DNA of 64,000 bases, from the NCBI GenBank assembly GCA_946811695.1, contig OX328125.1:99413143-99477142 (forward strand). Direction: 5' to 3'. Under the pieces are notes generated by a model, which was not told where the DNA came from, did no database searches, and was given only the letters and a program-made list of their open reading frames with translations. Positions 1 through 12,810 of the stretch are shown here, piece after piece (the first letter of the stretch is position 1; every line of letters begins with the position of its first letter). The position numbers and the translations under genes are program-made. Origin of the DNA: Gonocerus acuteangulatus (taxonomy: Eukaryota > Arthropoda > Insecta > Hemiptera > Coreidae).

Positions 1-198
1 AGTAACGGACTCCAGGATTGTCCATCGGGACTGGAACTGCATCTCGCTAATCCGTCCTTCACGGCAGATAGTCAGCGGAACATTGTCTCGGAGGAAAGCT
101 GGATCGAGCATGGGGGACGAGGATGTACTATGAGAACTTAGATATCAAGCAGTTTCATGTCATAGGTTGACGAGACCAAAATTTAAGCTTTTGGTATA

Positions 199-410
199 AA
201 GCAGGCTACACATGGTCAGGCAGACCTTTCAGGTAGACTTGAACAGTCCGCCTGAAAGCCACTTACCTGAACGTTTATATATCCCGGCCGCCTGAACAAT
301 CTTAACCGACATACCGGCCGGAATAAGTGTATATGCACGTTCAGGCGACCGGCCTCAGACGGACTATTCAGGTGTAACTGACAACCTGTCGGGCCGCGAT
401 TAGCCTGCTT
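199..410. mobile_element. Foldback MITE with AAGCAGGCTA termini
   Basis: The two ends are inverted copies (AAGCAGGCTA at 199-208, TAGCCTGCTT at 401-410). The inverted similarity continues inward through CCTGAA-rich blocks near 222-290 and 300-385, so most of the 212 bp folds back imperfectly. If the TIR is read as AGCAGGCTA, a TAA flanks each side, which would suit a 3-bp PIF/Harbinger-type duplication, but that assignment is weak. It has no coding capacity. Positions 1-198 and 411-578 contain nothing I recognise. Confidence 0.6.
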
Positions 411-578
411 AACGTATAAAAACAATCAGGAAGTACTGCAGAGAAATATTAGAAGAAACCGATCGCTCAAATGTGTTCTCGCACGGCTGTATTATATCTA
501 AACACGATGCTATTAGCTAATGACGCGCAGCATCATCATCCCCCCAATAAATAATAATAATATCTAAACACCAGCTTA

Positions 579-2216
579 AAATACATACAGAAAAACCTAC
601 AAGCAACAGTTAACCGCATCTTATACTGGAGTAAGAGGAATGGTTTTACCTTTGCAGCCGACAAAACACAATGCATGCACTTCACTCGACTCAGAGGAAA
701 TTTCGATGGCCCTCCAATAAAATTGGGGACAGTTACACTCCAATATACAGAAGTAAAACGCTTTCTCGGTCTCACTTTAGACAAAAAACTCTCATGGAGG
801 ACACATATAATGGATTTAAAAAATAAATGCATGGCTAGAACAAAAATACTTTCTGTTCTAAGCAACACCAGCTGGGGAGCGGATCGTTGCAGTCTGATCA
901 AGGTCTATAATGCTCTAATAGCTTCTAAATTAGACTATGGGAGCCAAGTATACAGCTCAGCGAAGGCCTCAGTTCTGGCTACTCTCGACGTAGTGCACAA
1001 CACAAGTTTGAGACTTGCGACAGGTGCTTTCTGTACAACCCCAGTCTATAGTCTTTCAGCAGAATCAGGAGAAACACCATTACTCTTCAGGAGGAATAAA
1101 TTAGCCATAAAATATATTTCAAAAGTCTACACAATGCCAAACCACCCATGTTACAGGTATCTCTTTCACCAAAAATATAAACAGCTATATCGGATGAAGG
1201 AAAACGGGACTCTGCCACTTGCCGTAAGAATGGAAGCAGCAGTTCAAGCACTCAAAGAAACAAGCATACCCTTTGAAGAAGAAAGCATTCCTCCCTGGCT
1301 CCTACGAATGCCGCAAGTCAGTTTCAAATTGAACAAATTGAGACAGAATTCTGCTGTAGCTCCGGACACTATTCTACACAGCGAAATAAACGAAATACCC
1401 AAAAAACTCGTCCTGTTTGCTGATGGATCGAAATCAACAGAATCCTCCGCATGCGCGTTCACGGATCTAGACTCGGAACACAAATACAAGCTCGACGAAA
1501 GATGTTCCATATTCACCGCCGAAGCTCATGCAATTGTTGCGGCTCTTTACTTCTCAATGTCCTCAGATAAAACCAACATTATAATTTGCACCGACTCGGA
1601 AAGCACGCTAAAGAGTTTAAGGAAAATGTACCCCAGACACTTCTATTCGTACAAAATACAAAAATATTGCAAAGAGCTTGGCGACATGGGCAAAACAGTT
1701 ACCTTCATTTGGGTTCCGGCGCACGTAGGAGTCAGGGGAAATGAAGCGGCCGACAAGGCAGCAAAAAATGCCCACCAACTAAGCGAAACAACACCGACAA
1801 TGCTTACCCACAAAGAGCTGTCCAAACCACTGTTAAAAAAAATTAAAGAAGACTGGCAAGATATGTGGATGGAGTTGCCTGAAATTAAGCTCAAAATGAT
1901 TAAAAGAAACACCAAAAAATGGAGCTCATCGACCCTAGACTGTCGACGAGAAGAGGTGATCATTGCCAGGCTAAGACACGGACACACAAGACTCACCCAT
2001 GCCTTCCTTCTGAATAGACAAGAACCACCGAACTGTGAAGTATGTAATGAACGGTTAACAGTTCGACATATTTTTGAGAACTGTATGAAATATACCGACA
2101 TACTTCAAAAGAACAATGTTCCTCAAAATCTAATGGAAGCACTAGGGGATGACACAAAAATAATAAAAAACGTCATCAAGTTCATTAAAGATGCTAACTT
2201 GTTTGCAGAAATATAA
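579..2216 (+). pseudogene. 5'-truncated non-LTR retrotransposon ORF2 (RT thumb, RNase H, zinc knuckle)
   Basis: This is the C-terminal part of a LINE polyprotein that would reverse-transcribe the element's own RNA and remove the RNA strand. The frame is open from 579, after an in-frame TAA at 576-578. The ATG at 675 is internal: RT-like residues (NGFTFAADKTQCMHF) run through it, so it is not the true start. Numbering from that ATG, the RT motif KRFLGLTLDKKLSW lies near residues 29-42. The RNase H catalytic set follows: D250 (FADGS), E283 (TAEAHAIV), D307 (CTDSES), H350 (PAHVG) and D360 (AADKAAK). A C-terminal zinc knuckle has C454, C457, H465 and C470. The endonuclease, the RT palm with its YxDD box, and ORF1 are missing. 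The retained frame is uninterrupted for 545 codons, so the insertion is fairly young. RNase H plus zinc knuckle points to the I/Jockey/Loa-like group; I cannot fix the clade. Confidence 0.93.
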
Positions 2217-2255
2217 GATAAGTTAAAGATAAGTTTATGTCCATGTAGGTATAAG

Positions 2256-2258
<3 letters not shown>

Positions 2259-2297
<39 letters not shown>
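2259..2297. repeat. (TA)n microsatellite
   Basis: Uninterrupted TA dinucleotide run just downstream of the RNase H reading frame. Confidence 0.95.
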
Positions 2298-2303
<6 letters not shown>

Positions 2304-2570
2304 TAGTTGTATTTTGAACAGTTAGATTTAATGTAAGGAATACTTGTAAATAAATATATTTAGGTGTAAGTGTAAGAATGTATGTATGTGTATGAGTATG
2401 TATATGGGTGTATGTATACATATGTGTGTGTGTGTGTATGAGTGTGTATATGTAAATGTAGAAGTAGCTATAAGTGAAAAAAGAAAGGAATATAGCATCT
2501 AGTGTTTAAGTGCTTTAATTTAATGAGAAAAAAATAAATAAGTTGTGTACATTTATATGTAATTCTATTG

Positions 2571-2586
2571 AAAAAAAAAAAGAATA

Positions 2587-2619
<33 letters not shown>

Positions 2620-2905
2620 ATAAAAAGAAAAAAAGAAAAAAATGAAAAGAAAAGTAAAAAAAAAAAAAAAAAAAGTAAAAAAAAAAATAATAAAAAAAAT
2701 AAAAAAAAAATAAAAAAAAAAAAATAAAAAAAAAATAAATAAAAAAAAAATAAATAAAATAAATTAAAATAAAAAATAAATAAAGAAAAAATAAAAAGGA
2801 AAATAAAAAAAAAATATATATATATATATATAATAAAAGAATAAAAAAATAAATAATAAAAAAAAAAAAATAAAAAAAAAAATAAATAAAAAAAAATAAA
2901 TAAAA
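2571..2905. repeat. A-rich low-complexity tract
   Basis: Over 300 bp of A with scattered T and G. It sits at the point where the first copy of the LINE 3' UTR ends and is probably an expanded poly(A) tail. The long frame on the opposite strand is an artefact of this composition. Confidence 0.9.
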
Positions 2906-2994
2906 AATTAGATATATTTTGTACGGTTAGATTTAATGTAAGGAATACTTGTAAATAAATATATTTAGGTGTAAGGGTATAAGTATATATATGC

Positions 2995-3127
2995 ATATAT
3001 GTGTGTGTGTGTGTGCATGTGTATGAGTGTGCGTGTTTATAAATATGTATATATGTATGTATGTGTGTGTGTATGTATGTATGTATATGTGTGTGTGTAT
3101 GTATGTGTGTGCATGTGTGTATATGTA

Positions 3128-3204
<77 letters not shown>

Positions 3205-3205
3205 A
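2995..3205. repeat. TG/TATG then (TA)n microsatellite
   Basis: TGTG and TATG repeats pass into a pure TA run from about 3139. The two overlapping plus-strand frames here encode only CVCVYVC-type and YIYIYI repeats and are not genes. Confidence 0.95.
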
Positions 3206-3340
3206 TATATATACATAGAAGTAGCTATAAGTGAAACAGAAAGGAAGATACCATCTATTGTTAGCTTTAAATTAATGAGAAAAAATAAATAAATAAAAAA
3301 GTTGTATACAGTTATATGTTATTCTAATAAAAAAAAAAAA

Positions 3341-6300
3341 AGGAACAGAATGTGCTTACATATTTCATGAGATTAATTAGTTAAAAACTAGGTTTAATTA
3401 AAAAACAAAAAAAACAAAAAACAAAAGGTTCATAGGACGATTAAAACAGTAAGTTGTTCGTCCTTTAATTCATTCCATTCCATTCCATTAAACACAGTCT
3501 GTAGTTTCATTTCAAAAAGTGCTTCCGGTATTGGAGTTGCTTAATTTCAGAAGACTTCATGTCAAAATACTTCCATATTATTATAAACAAGGCCGTTTAG
3601 CACACATATCATCAGGTGTTTGGTATAATTATGCATGTGAACTGTACCGTGTTAGCGACAGAACTGGAGTGGAGCCGCGTGTGGCAGTACGGCCCCAAAC
3701 GCCGAAGAGGTCATTTGCATAGTAGCACTAAGCACCTGAAGATGCACATAAGTTGTGACAGACCTTAATATGGGGTTCAGCTAGAGGTATGTTAGCGTTT
3801 GATATTCGATTAAATTACTCTCAATTAATTTATTTAACTGTCTCCTAGAAAAGAGCACAAAACCACATACTGTACAAGATAAAGGTGATACTACTTATAA
3901 TATATGAACAATCAAGAGGATGTGCGCGGTTGAAGGAAATTTGGACCTGTCGACATGCTTGTCATCAATAACAAATTATTGCTTTCTCGTTGTTCAAGTA
4001 GAAAGGTTTTTTTTTCTTGGGACAAGACAATTAAAAAATAACACAATGACGACGCTAAAAGTATAAGGTTGCTCGGATCAATCCTGCTCAGCTATTCTTT
4101 GGAAAAAGTCCATAGTACTTATAGGTGTCTAAAAAGGACGACAGCGATTGTTTTATAATTTCCATGGCATTAAAAATCCCTAGAGTAAGATAAATTAAGA
4201 GGAAAAAATAAGAGTAAGAAAAAAAAATCTATTACGGGAAGGGCCAAAAATCAATTATGATAGAGTAGTTTTGGTAGCGCACCCATGCGGCGAAGATGGA
4301 ACTAAGGTGTGTAATCACTTCCTTACATTGTTTATTGAGTGAACTACATTAATTACACCTATGCAGCTACCGAACTCAACATGCCTAAGGTTAAAACAAC
4401 AACGAGGAAGACGTACAAGGACTCCCCGTCAGCCAAATGTTCACTTATATCCTCCAAATAGATTTGCACACATGCCTTCCTGGCTGAATATTCTCGGATT
4501 TAAGGACTTGTCACAAGCCCTTTATCCCTCCAGTTTTACACGAATCATTGGCCATTTCGAAATGACTGTCTTATGGACTGTCACCCCGACAAATGTGCAA
4601 AGAACTGCGTTATGACTCTCTCCCACAACATATACACCAACCAGCGATTGGTCTGGATTTTGTCACAACCAGATATGGATGGTGATAATGCCATATAGGC
4701 AACGACTCGAACCAACCAAATGTTCATCTGGCAATAATATACGAGGTCTTCCACAAGAAAGATCTGTATGTAAACCTTGCATTCGTTCAACAGGTATTCA
4801 TGAACATACACTTGTTAGAACCCGTTGTCATAAAATTTAAGATTAAGATACCTTGACTGCCAAATGGTTAGGATTGGTTAGTTAGGACGAATCAGCAACA
4901 ATGCAACTCGACTAAATAATTAGTGCTTGAAGCTTGAACGGACTGACAATAAACATATCTGAGACAATACGTAATTCGGGAATGGTTGAAAAAACGCTTT
5001 GTACCTTGTGGAGCTTGAAGTCGCCAAGTACTCCATCCTCTATAAGTAATGGCCATCTTACTTTTTAATAGCGAATCATGATAAGAAACGATTTCCCGAT
5101 CTAAGTAGGGCAATGCTATTGATGGAATAGGCCACCTGTTGACTCCAATGAATTGATAAAAACTTAAAGAGAAATCACCTGTTGCATCAGAGCCTATAAC
5201 ATCTCAACAAATGAATTAGTCTTCTCTTATTCACGAGAAAGCATTAATCAGATGCAATAATGAAAACAATAAAATATGTAGTAATACAATATTAATGATA
5301 GTATTATTGGTGTTTTCGCTGTTATTTGTTATACATATTCCGTCAGAAGACAGACCTAATGTAAGCGCAGCGGCATTTTCAAGAATTTGCTCTGTCAACA
5401 ATCTGCAAGCATATGATTGGAGTTCTCAATTTGGTCTTTCTTTTCGGTCGGTTAACTACATATGGAGTTTGCCCTTTACGAAGCCAGGTTAAAATAATTC
5501 TATCTGGTGGATGGAAGGATTCATTTCCCCAAGCTTACTTTTGATTTTCGCGTTTTTACAATTTGTTTTGTTTAACTCAAGTTGCGAAGTGTCACAGTTT
5601 GTCTGTGTCTTGGGTCGCTTTGAAGCAAGTTTTGCTACAACTTCTACAGCTATACTAAGTCATTCCTTGCCCAGGTAACCACAACAACGAACATACACAG
5701 CAGAATATTTGTGAAAACACGATTTTGGTAGTTCAATGTTATCTAGGAATGTTTGTAAAAGACTATGGAACTTAACGAATTAGTAAAAGTAGGTAGCGTT
5801 GATCAATGTTAAGTTGAGCTGCAAATTTGATAATTTTTTTCTGGCAGGCTTATTGGTTGATTCATATTACTGAAGGTTGATTTATTTTATTGTATTGTAA
5901 GTAGACTTTACAGATAGTGCTTATTCAACTGCTGAATATGGAGGACCCAGTACCGATATATCGGGTATGTAGAAGGTACGGACCGCGATGGTGCACCCAG
6001 GGGAAAGGTTAGGCCTCGGGGAAGACGTGAGTTCCGCCGTTCCATCCGGGTATGGACTCAGCACGTTTTCAACATATGCTTCAGGCCACTCCTAAATCCA
6101 TTGCTGGAAATGGGCCGCGAAGCAATTGTAGCAACAATTTTGCATATTTACAGATGGATGTACATGTACATGGATGTAGTGTTCCGGACTATTTTTTGTA
6201 CTTATACATAATTACTTAAAAGTAACCTTATCAAACACACTTATCAGGCGGAAGGTCAACAAACAAAACCCCTGGATTATTCCCAGCTCTAGAGGAACAT

Positions 6301-7058
6301 TGTCAAAGAATCTTCTCGTGACACCCATTTAAAATGGAAGGCCAATGTTATAGGTTTTTCTCATAAAATGTGTCTGTGGACCACTGTATATCGCGCAACT
6401 ACTAGAAACACTACAAACAGCACTGACCTAACAAAGACAACCCTTCGCGATGTGGCAGGTTCTCTTCCTTAAATTAAGGGAACATAGTATTCATAAACTT
6501 ATTTGTCCGAAAGGGGACTAAATAGGTGTAAAACGTTTATACAAACAAAACTCAAACAGTATATGACACTTTAAGGAGATCACTACGGGACTCGCACAAT
6601 ATGATCACTCTAACCGACTGATAAGCGAAAGAAGCCACTTGGGAGATTTCTTGAATGAAAATAAAATATTCCGCTTACAATTTGAGCCATTTCGCCTGAT
6701 AACAAATACAGTATGAAAAAAAAAACCCTCGATTATCTCCATCAGGTTGTTCTCCGTTCGTGTAGATGTTTTCCCGTATTTTCCACCGACGAAACCAGCA
6801 AGTAAAGTGATTTCGGTAGAAGAGAAGGGATGAGAAGCAAATGTTTAACCCTTAATGAAAATGGATGTTCCTAGAACGAATACTGCCAGTTCCAGCCGTC
6901 CTTCTTCGGAAAGGGTTAGAGAAAAACATTTCTCGGATTTTGAGAGTCATCATTTTGACCAAAATAAACGGATATATATTTCATGAAAATCTCCCGTTCA
7001 CACTAAAGGACTCGGAGAATCAGATATGGTTGAGGTATCTGATTCTTGACCATACGGC
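3341..7058. other. No gene recognised
   Basis: A short (CATTC)n repeat lies at about 3463-3489, next to a small inverted pair (GGACGA at 3436, TCGTCC at 3459). Otherwise I see AT-rich unique-looking sequence. Short frames such as 5295-5492 have no recognisable domain or supporting structure. Confidence 0.5.
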
Positions 7059-7292
7059 ACACTAGGGAGATAGTATGGTCAGTACTCCGGCCGTCTGATT
7101 TTCCCCTTTGCTGGTATCCAATAAATTATTTGAAGGATGGGCCGAGGGACGGCCGTGGGTCCCGAATCCAACCCTACAACAAAGAAACTAGAAGATGAAT
7201 TCTTTGGGGTGCGCTCGAGTTTCGAATTCAGGTCCTCCAGCAAAACAGTCCAGTGCTCTACCACGGAGTTAACCTCGCCTCAATGTATGTAT
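7059..7292 (-). mobile_element. tRNA-derived SINE, family 2 (minus strand)
   Basis: On the reverse strand the head reads like a tRNA: a D-arm/A-box with GTGGTAGAGCACTGGACTG (about 7245-7265), then a decayed B-box (GAATTCGAAACTC). The tail contains GGCCGGAG followed by TAGTACTGACCA-like sequence. The same tail occurs at 36.9-37.06 kb, which defines a family. No intact tRNA can form, so it is a SINE and not a tRNA gene. Confidence 0.7.
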
Positions 7293-7381
7293 GGTCTTCT
7301 CGAGCCTGATAAGATCTGAAACCTACAAATTGCATTATTGAGTCGACGTCATAACCCCAGTAAAACTATATTTTACTTTTA

Positions 7382-7775
7382 CATATCTGTACCCCGGAGG
7401 TAAAGGACACCAAGTCCATTTTATATATTTTATATTTATTAAAATTGCTGAACAAAATATTCTTAATGTGGATTTTGCGATCTATAAATTGATATATGGT
7501 CCTATGTCCTTTTCCCAAAAATAACGAAGATAAGGCAGTGAAAAATAAAATCATGTCCGTTTTCATTAGAGGTAAAAGACACCATGTGGAGGACTTGACA
7601 ATGATCAATACTTCCAATTAACTATCAAAGCCAATAACAATTTCTTTAAACCGTTTATATAAGTAACAAAGAAATAAATTTTACCTAATGAATAAAAGTT
7701 ATGGAAAATTGACTCTCCTAACAATTACAAATATGTGACATGGTGTCCTTTACCTCCAGATGGGTAGAGATATTC
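7382..7775. mobile_element. MITE with GGAGGTAAAGGACACCA ends
   Basis: Inverted ends of about 35 bp (core GGAGGTAAAGGACACCA, left 7396-7412, right about 7739-7757) enclose about 395 bp of AT-rich DNA. A third, internal direct copy of the core (GAGGTAAAAGACACCATG) lies near 7568. There is no coding content. The superfamily is undetermined. Confidence 0.6.
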
Positions 7776-10298
7776 TTTCATGGGTAGCACATCAATAGCT
7801 CGTTAATTGATAACTTCCGTCTACTTCTACTACCATTCCAAAACGTTTCAGCTATGTTTTTTTCTTGTTTACAACATTTTTCCCCGACTCAAATTTCGAA
7901 TAATAAGATAGCACAACACTATTATTGTTAGCAAATAAACAAACCTTCCCTAATATCCCCAAACGAGACACCGCGTAAGAGCCCAACCTCGGAACTACAC
8001 TAGACCCCAAGGAGACAGTAGATCGGTGTAGTCAGTTGGGTCGTTGACTCCTCCACATACCCCCGGGTCCTGTCTCCGTCCGGGTATGTCTTTAATTTAG
8101 ACCCTGTTTCATATCGCTAGAGGTAACATGAATACTATTTTTGTAAAAGGAGAATTCCATTAATACTTTTTTCTGTTTTGTGGTATCATTTGGTTCTTAC
8201 ATTAATGGCACCAAATCCATCCTTAAAAAAAATCTTTCTTCGTATCCAATGAACTTTCATCCGTAGCTAATGGTAGACTTTCGATATTTCTGTATATCTT
8301 ATGCTTGAAATAAATTCAAAATATAGAGAAGCAACCTCACCTATGCTTGAGCAATATAAAAGGACAAGCCAACCATAGCACCAACCATTTTAATGTTTAT
8401 GACAAATTTCGTGAGACCCCATTTCATGACTTGAATTGCTAATTTCACGTCCATTAAAAAGATAATAATTTCACGAAAAAGCCTTAACTTTTTAGCTTAA
8501 TATTATTTTCAACCTTTACACGGATTACAGTAAAAACCTATAAAATTAAAATTTACAAAATGTGGACCATATGTTAAAGAGGAAAGTTACGTTAGTAACT
8601 ATCCGACGAACCATGGTATTAAAAATTTTAGAATGACTATGGAATTAGAAGCCTCAAAAATTTGGAACATTGGTAGCGGAATTAAAAATTTCAAAAAATA
8701 TTACTAACTTAATATTTATTGCCAATGTACATAATTTAGTAAATTAAAGTTTACACAATTTAAATATTAAAGTCAGCATAAAAAACTCTGAATATGAATA
8801 AAGAGAAAGAAAAATATATGTAAATAATGGATAATTGACGTGAAAAATGCTATAACAAAGGAATTAAACAGATGAGAGGAGTGGGGAGGCAGATAGAATT
8901 GAGTAACTGCAAGAAAACGAAGACAAATATGTATGCGCAGTAGTCCTGAGATTATATACATGGTTTCAAAATTTATAACTTTTTCGTGCCCCTATTTAAA
9001 TTTCGTGACATTTCCGTGAAGTAGACACCCAGTAGAAGAATTAAATCCCTCTTCGAGGAAGCGCAAAAAATTCCATCCCAACATCCGCACAAAATTCTAG
9101 GTCAGCTGTTTTTTTCTTATTTATATACTGGAATCTGAGAATGCTTTTATATAGCTTTCCTAAACATTTCAAGATTTTTTAAAAATAATTATTTATTGAT
9201 ATTTCGTAGGGACCATTCTGAATAAATTTAATATTAATAGTTGAATATTGAAACACGCAAATATATTCTAAATAAGAGAAGATAAAGCAAATCCATACGC
9301 AGGAAATGACAAAGGACGGGAGTAGCGGAGATTGTGGTTCTCAAGGATCAGCTACCGTACCAAGGATTATCCGCCCGTGGAAGGAGGCAACGAACCGACC
9401 AGGATGGGGAACCGCAAACAAACCATTTTCACAAAAATACCTGAGAATAGTTTTGTTCGGGATAAATAAATTAACTGACGAATTTCAACCTGTGGATTTC
9501 AACGATATCAGGGCACTAGAAAGTGCAAATACTTTTTGAACGCATGGCGAATCTTATATAAATTTGTAGCCAAACATAACTAAAAGAATCACCAAGCAAA
9601 CACTGGTAAAATCGTAACACACAGCAAAGTTAATTTGTGGATGACATATTTGGATACAGCGATTCCCCGGTAGCTTGGAATGAAATCTTACGCGTATAAG
9701 TACTGAGAAGAATAGGTCGATGCCCAATAACGTTTTGAAACTACATTCAAAAAGTCATTTTTCTAAGCATATTTAGAGGGAATTTATGACACTTTAAAAC
9801 AATCTCCAGCTGCAACTACCTGTTGCTTTAAAACGGAGTCCTAAAAAAAAAAATGATTCTTGAAAACCTCATAAATTCAGGATGATCTACCCTTCCCGTT
9901 CCAATGCATAGTCATTTTCTCAGGACTGGTAAACCATAGACTAATAGTTCAGACATCATTGTTTTCCTTACAGTCTGTTGTATGTTTCATACCCTTTCAC
10001 TATTTGAGTATTTTGAAGTAGAATACCAGAAAACTGACATTCAAAACAACAGTTTATATTTCTCAAAAGACCATTTTTGAGGGTAATGTTTTGGCATAAG
10101 GGGAAGTATATCAAATTTGATTTTCGGCACGATGATAAACCTAGCTAAGTAGTTTGTATTAAAAGCATTCGTAACACTGATATTGGTCAACTTATTTTTT
10201 TTTTTAATTTTAAACTTCACATTTTTGCAGTTTTTGATAACTTTAGGCTTTAATATCTCTGGTGGGGTACTTGATGAAAATCTAATATTTTTATATGG
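7776..10298. other. No gene recognised
   Basis: AT-rich sequence. The region 8400-9010 has several copies of an ATTTCGTGA-like word but no clear repeat boundary. Frames up to 77 codons look like chance. Confidence 0.45.
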
Positions 10299-10495
10299 AG
10301 GCCTGGTGGCCGTGAGTGTTAAGGCATGAGCACTTAACACTCCGTGCCAAAGGTCATGGGTTCGATTCCCACTATGGGGTGGTGGATTTTCTTTAGAAAA
10401 AAGAAAAGGCATCAGCCCTGTCCTGGCTAGAAAAGTGTGGTAAACTGTAGATAACTCGTCCCAAAATTCTTCCCGTTCCAATTCAACGTAAAAGA
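10299..10495 (+). mobile_element. tRNA-derived SINE, family 1
   Basis: The head has a Ser/Leu-tRNA-like A-box (GTGGCCGTGAGTGTTAAGGC) and a good B-box (GGTTCGATTCCCA). It is followed by the family's conserved body: TTTTCTTT...AAAAAAG, CATCAGCCCTGTCCTGGCTA and GATAACTCGTCC. The tail resembles the ACGTTAAAATTTAAATAAAT end of other copies. SINE RNAs are Pol III transcripts mobilised by LINE proteins. At least six copies or fragments of this family occur in the window. Confidence 0.85.
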
Positions 10496-10615
10496 ATTTA
10501 GCAGAATCCCTTGTATTTTTTCTGTTTGTTTGAAGTATTTAAGGCGAAAACCCTAATGTTAGTACCATAAATGGCGCCCTACCATGTAAACATGTAACAC
10601 GAATGAACATACATG

Positions 10616-10863
10616 CATGGGGGTATATAAGGGGGGGCTGCAGCCCCCCCCCCCCCGAAATTTTCATTTGATGGTAGAAATGTTTCATAAAAACATTAAA
10701 AATAAATTAAATAAGATCAATTAGTTAATAAAAAATAGTTTATTTTAGGTGAAATAGCGTTTTCGTTGCCTAAAACTATTTTAAATTCTAAATTTTTCAT
10801 ATTCCATGCCCCGGAAATGGTCTCAGCCCCCCCCCCCGAAATTATTTCCTATAAACGCCCATG
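10616..10863. mobile_element. hAT-like MITE (CATGGGCG family), copy 1
   Basis: It begins CATGGGGGTATATAAGG and ends with the inverted CCTATAAACGCCCATG, next to C-rich blocks (CCCCCCGAAATTATTT). Flanking octamers CATACATG and CAGCCATG match at 6 of 8 positions, suggesting an aged 8-bp target duplication. It is homologous throughout to the element at 19.2 kb. It has no coding capacity; the 8-bp duplication suggests hAT. Confidence 0.8.
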
Positions 10864-11283
10864 CAGCCATGTTTCTTAAATTAGGGATTTTATTTTTATT
10901 TATTTTTTTAATAAATTTTTTTTTTGTTTTATTTAATTTACTTGATTATTTGTTTTTAACCCTAGACTGGACCCCAGACACAAACAAGTGTAGTTTTGTC
11001 ATGATAAAGCTAGACCACTTATGGTTCAATTTATATTTATAGATTCATTTATGACCAAATCATTTTCGCTTACATTCGCCTTACACAATGTTTTTATAGG
11101 GAAAGTGGAGTTTATTTCAGGATGTCCTAAAAGAACTTTCAAATTCGTTTACATCAGAAATCAGAGCCTTTCTACGGCAATGAAATTTAAAAGCTAACTG
11201 GAAGATAGCAAGAAATTGTAGATATCGAAAAAAATAAATATCATTGATTACAATGTTACATTGTGTTTCATTTACACTATTTA

Positions 11284-11498
11284 TTTATTTATTTAAATTT
11301 TAACGTCCATTTATTATTAACTACGAATTTTAGGACGGGTTATCTATAGGTTACCACCCTTTCCTAGCCAGGATAGGGGTGATGCCTTTTCTTTTTTTTC
11401 GAAAGAAAAGCCACCACCCCTAGTGGGAATCGAACCCACGACCTTTGGCACGGAGTGTTAAGTGCTCGCGCCTTAACCCTCACGGCCATCGTGTTTCC
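11284..11498 (-). mobile_element. tRNA-derived SINE, family 1 (minus strand) with 12-bp target duplication
   Basis: On the reverse strand the order is: tRNA head with GGTTCGATTCCCA B-box, the TTCTTTCGAAAAAA block, CATCACCCCTATCCTGGCTA, GATAACCCGTCC, and a tail ending ACGTTAAAATTTAAATAAAT. The 12-bp repeat TTACACTATTTA flanks it at 11272-11283 and 11499-11510. This target duplication shows that it inserted by retroposition and gives the true ends of the family. Confidence 0.92.
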
Positions 11499-11510
11499 TT
11501 ACACTATTTA

Positions 11511-12810
11511 AAAATTCCTCAAAAATGTGCAAGAACTTTTTGACCGACCTAACAGATATGAACTTTACGTATATTTTGTTAAATATCGGGAAAAGTGTTG
11601 GAAAATCTTGCTTAAAACCTACTATATTTTCTACAACTAAGGTTCTCGCGTTCATTTCGATAGGACCACATAGATCGAATGGTCGTGTAAAGAGTTGGTT
11701 CGGTTGAGATCTTTTTCCAAGTCGCATCTGCGATAAGCATTGTGCATTTACATCCCCTAGGATGGCATAGTTCTAATTAATGTTGCAAGTAGTTGTTATA
11801 AATGCTAGTTTGTTGAGAGGTTTCGCACTTTTACTTTCAAACACTAAGCAAGGGGATTCAGAAAGCCTTGGTGTGAAATTGATCGCAAAGAGTGGTTGCA
11901 GCTGTGAAGACTATTGTTATCAGTAACTCGTTCAGCTTATCAGGAAGCTAACCTCTCCATATGACAAACCTTCCCATCGTTGTGAATGAAATACACCATC
12001 CAAGGAGGTATTCCAAAGCACTGCCTTCTCTCTCCGTTTCTCATTGACTTGCTAATTAGCAGGGGTATGATGTAAAATGTGCTTAAGCATTTGCGCCCCT
12101 CCCCCTCCACTCCAGGAGGTTCCCGTCGGAGTTACGGCATAATTTTTTTTTCTTCTACTTTTTTTCAATCCCTCCGGACTTCTTTAAAATGCACGAAAGT
12201 TCCGAGGAAATGAAATCCCGGCTCAACTAGAATTCATAAATCAATTTAACATTAGTTAAACAACTCTTTTTTTCGTTTCCTCTTATTGCTCAAACAGCTT
12301 CGCTTTTAAGCTGTTTTTTATGTTTTAATTCAGTTATATTTCTTAATGAGTTAGGTGTAATTTCCTGGTTCCGTAAAGTATTTCTTGTGGATTGTATAAA
12401 TTCAATCTCTATTGGCAGCTCAACATTTTTTTTTTTTTTTTTTTTTTTTGTATTTATGAGTTCCTAGCACAATATTTCATTAATTCTACACATTAAAACT
12501 AGTCACAAAATAATTAGAATGATTATAGTCGTCTTTACATTGAAATATTTTAAATGAAAACATTGGTTATTCGCCGAAAGTTGATATGTCAAATTTGACA
12601 ATTTCCTTCTTTACTGATAATGATTTCAACTTAAGAGTTGTAATACTTATTATTATGGCACGTTTGGCAGTTCATTTTTTCCCGTTAAACGTTTAATTTA
12701 GACATATCGAATTCTGGCATTAAAAATACAACTCTAAATACATGTCATTTGTAGAAAATTGTCACACCTTTGGCAAATAACCACTGAAATGTAGTTTTAA
12801 TAAAAAAAAG
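11511..12810. other. No gene recognised; poly(T) run
   Basis: AT-rich sequence with a T run at about 12427-12449. Frames on both strands near 11473-11727 overlap each other and the SINE edge and show no family signature. Confidence 0.5.

Larger units (their letters stand above)
2217..3340 (+). repeat. LINE 3' UTR with duplicated segments around microsatellites
   Basis: This is the untranslated tail of the preceding element. Two UTR segments each occur twice in the same order. One is at about 2298-2385 and 2906-2990 (core AGGAATACTTGTAAATAAAT). The other is at about 2459-2570 and 3217-3334 (core GAAGTAGCTATAAGTGAAA). Between the copies lies an A-rich stretch (2571-2905) and TG/TATG microsatellite. 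The simplest reading is a tandem duplication of the 3' end, or two insertions of the same family with the upstream one supplying the ORF. Confidence 0.75.

Noticed and set aside
1244..2101. Minus-strand frames within the RNase H region
   Set aside because: Shadows of the plus-strand frame, which has clear catalytic motifs.
2565..2996. 143-codon minus-strand frame rich in Phe/Leu
   Set aside because: It is the complement of an A-rich low-complexity tract and a microsatellite; there is no protein-like composition.
2999..3292. 97-codon frame with CVCVYVC and YIYIYI runs
   Set aside because: Direct translation of TG and TA microsatellites.
5295..5492. 65-codon frame with a hydrophobic N-terminus resembling a signal peptide
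   Set aside because: One short frame in AT-rich DNA, with no domain, cysteine pattern, splice evidence or neighbour; hydrophobic starts are common by chance in such DNA.
10299..10372. Possible Ser/Leu tRNA gene
   Set aside because: A- and B-boxes are present but the cloverleaf arms do not pair, and the sequence continues into a conserved body found in other copies, so it is a SINE.
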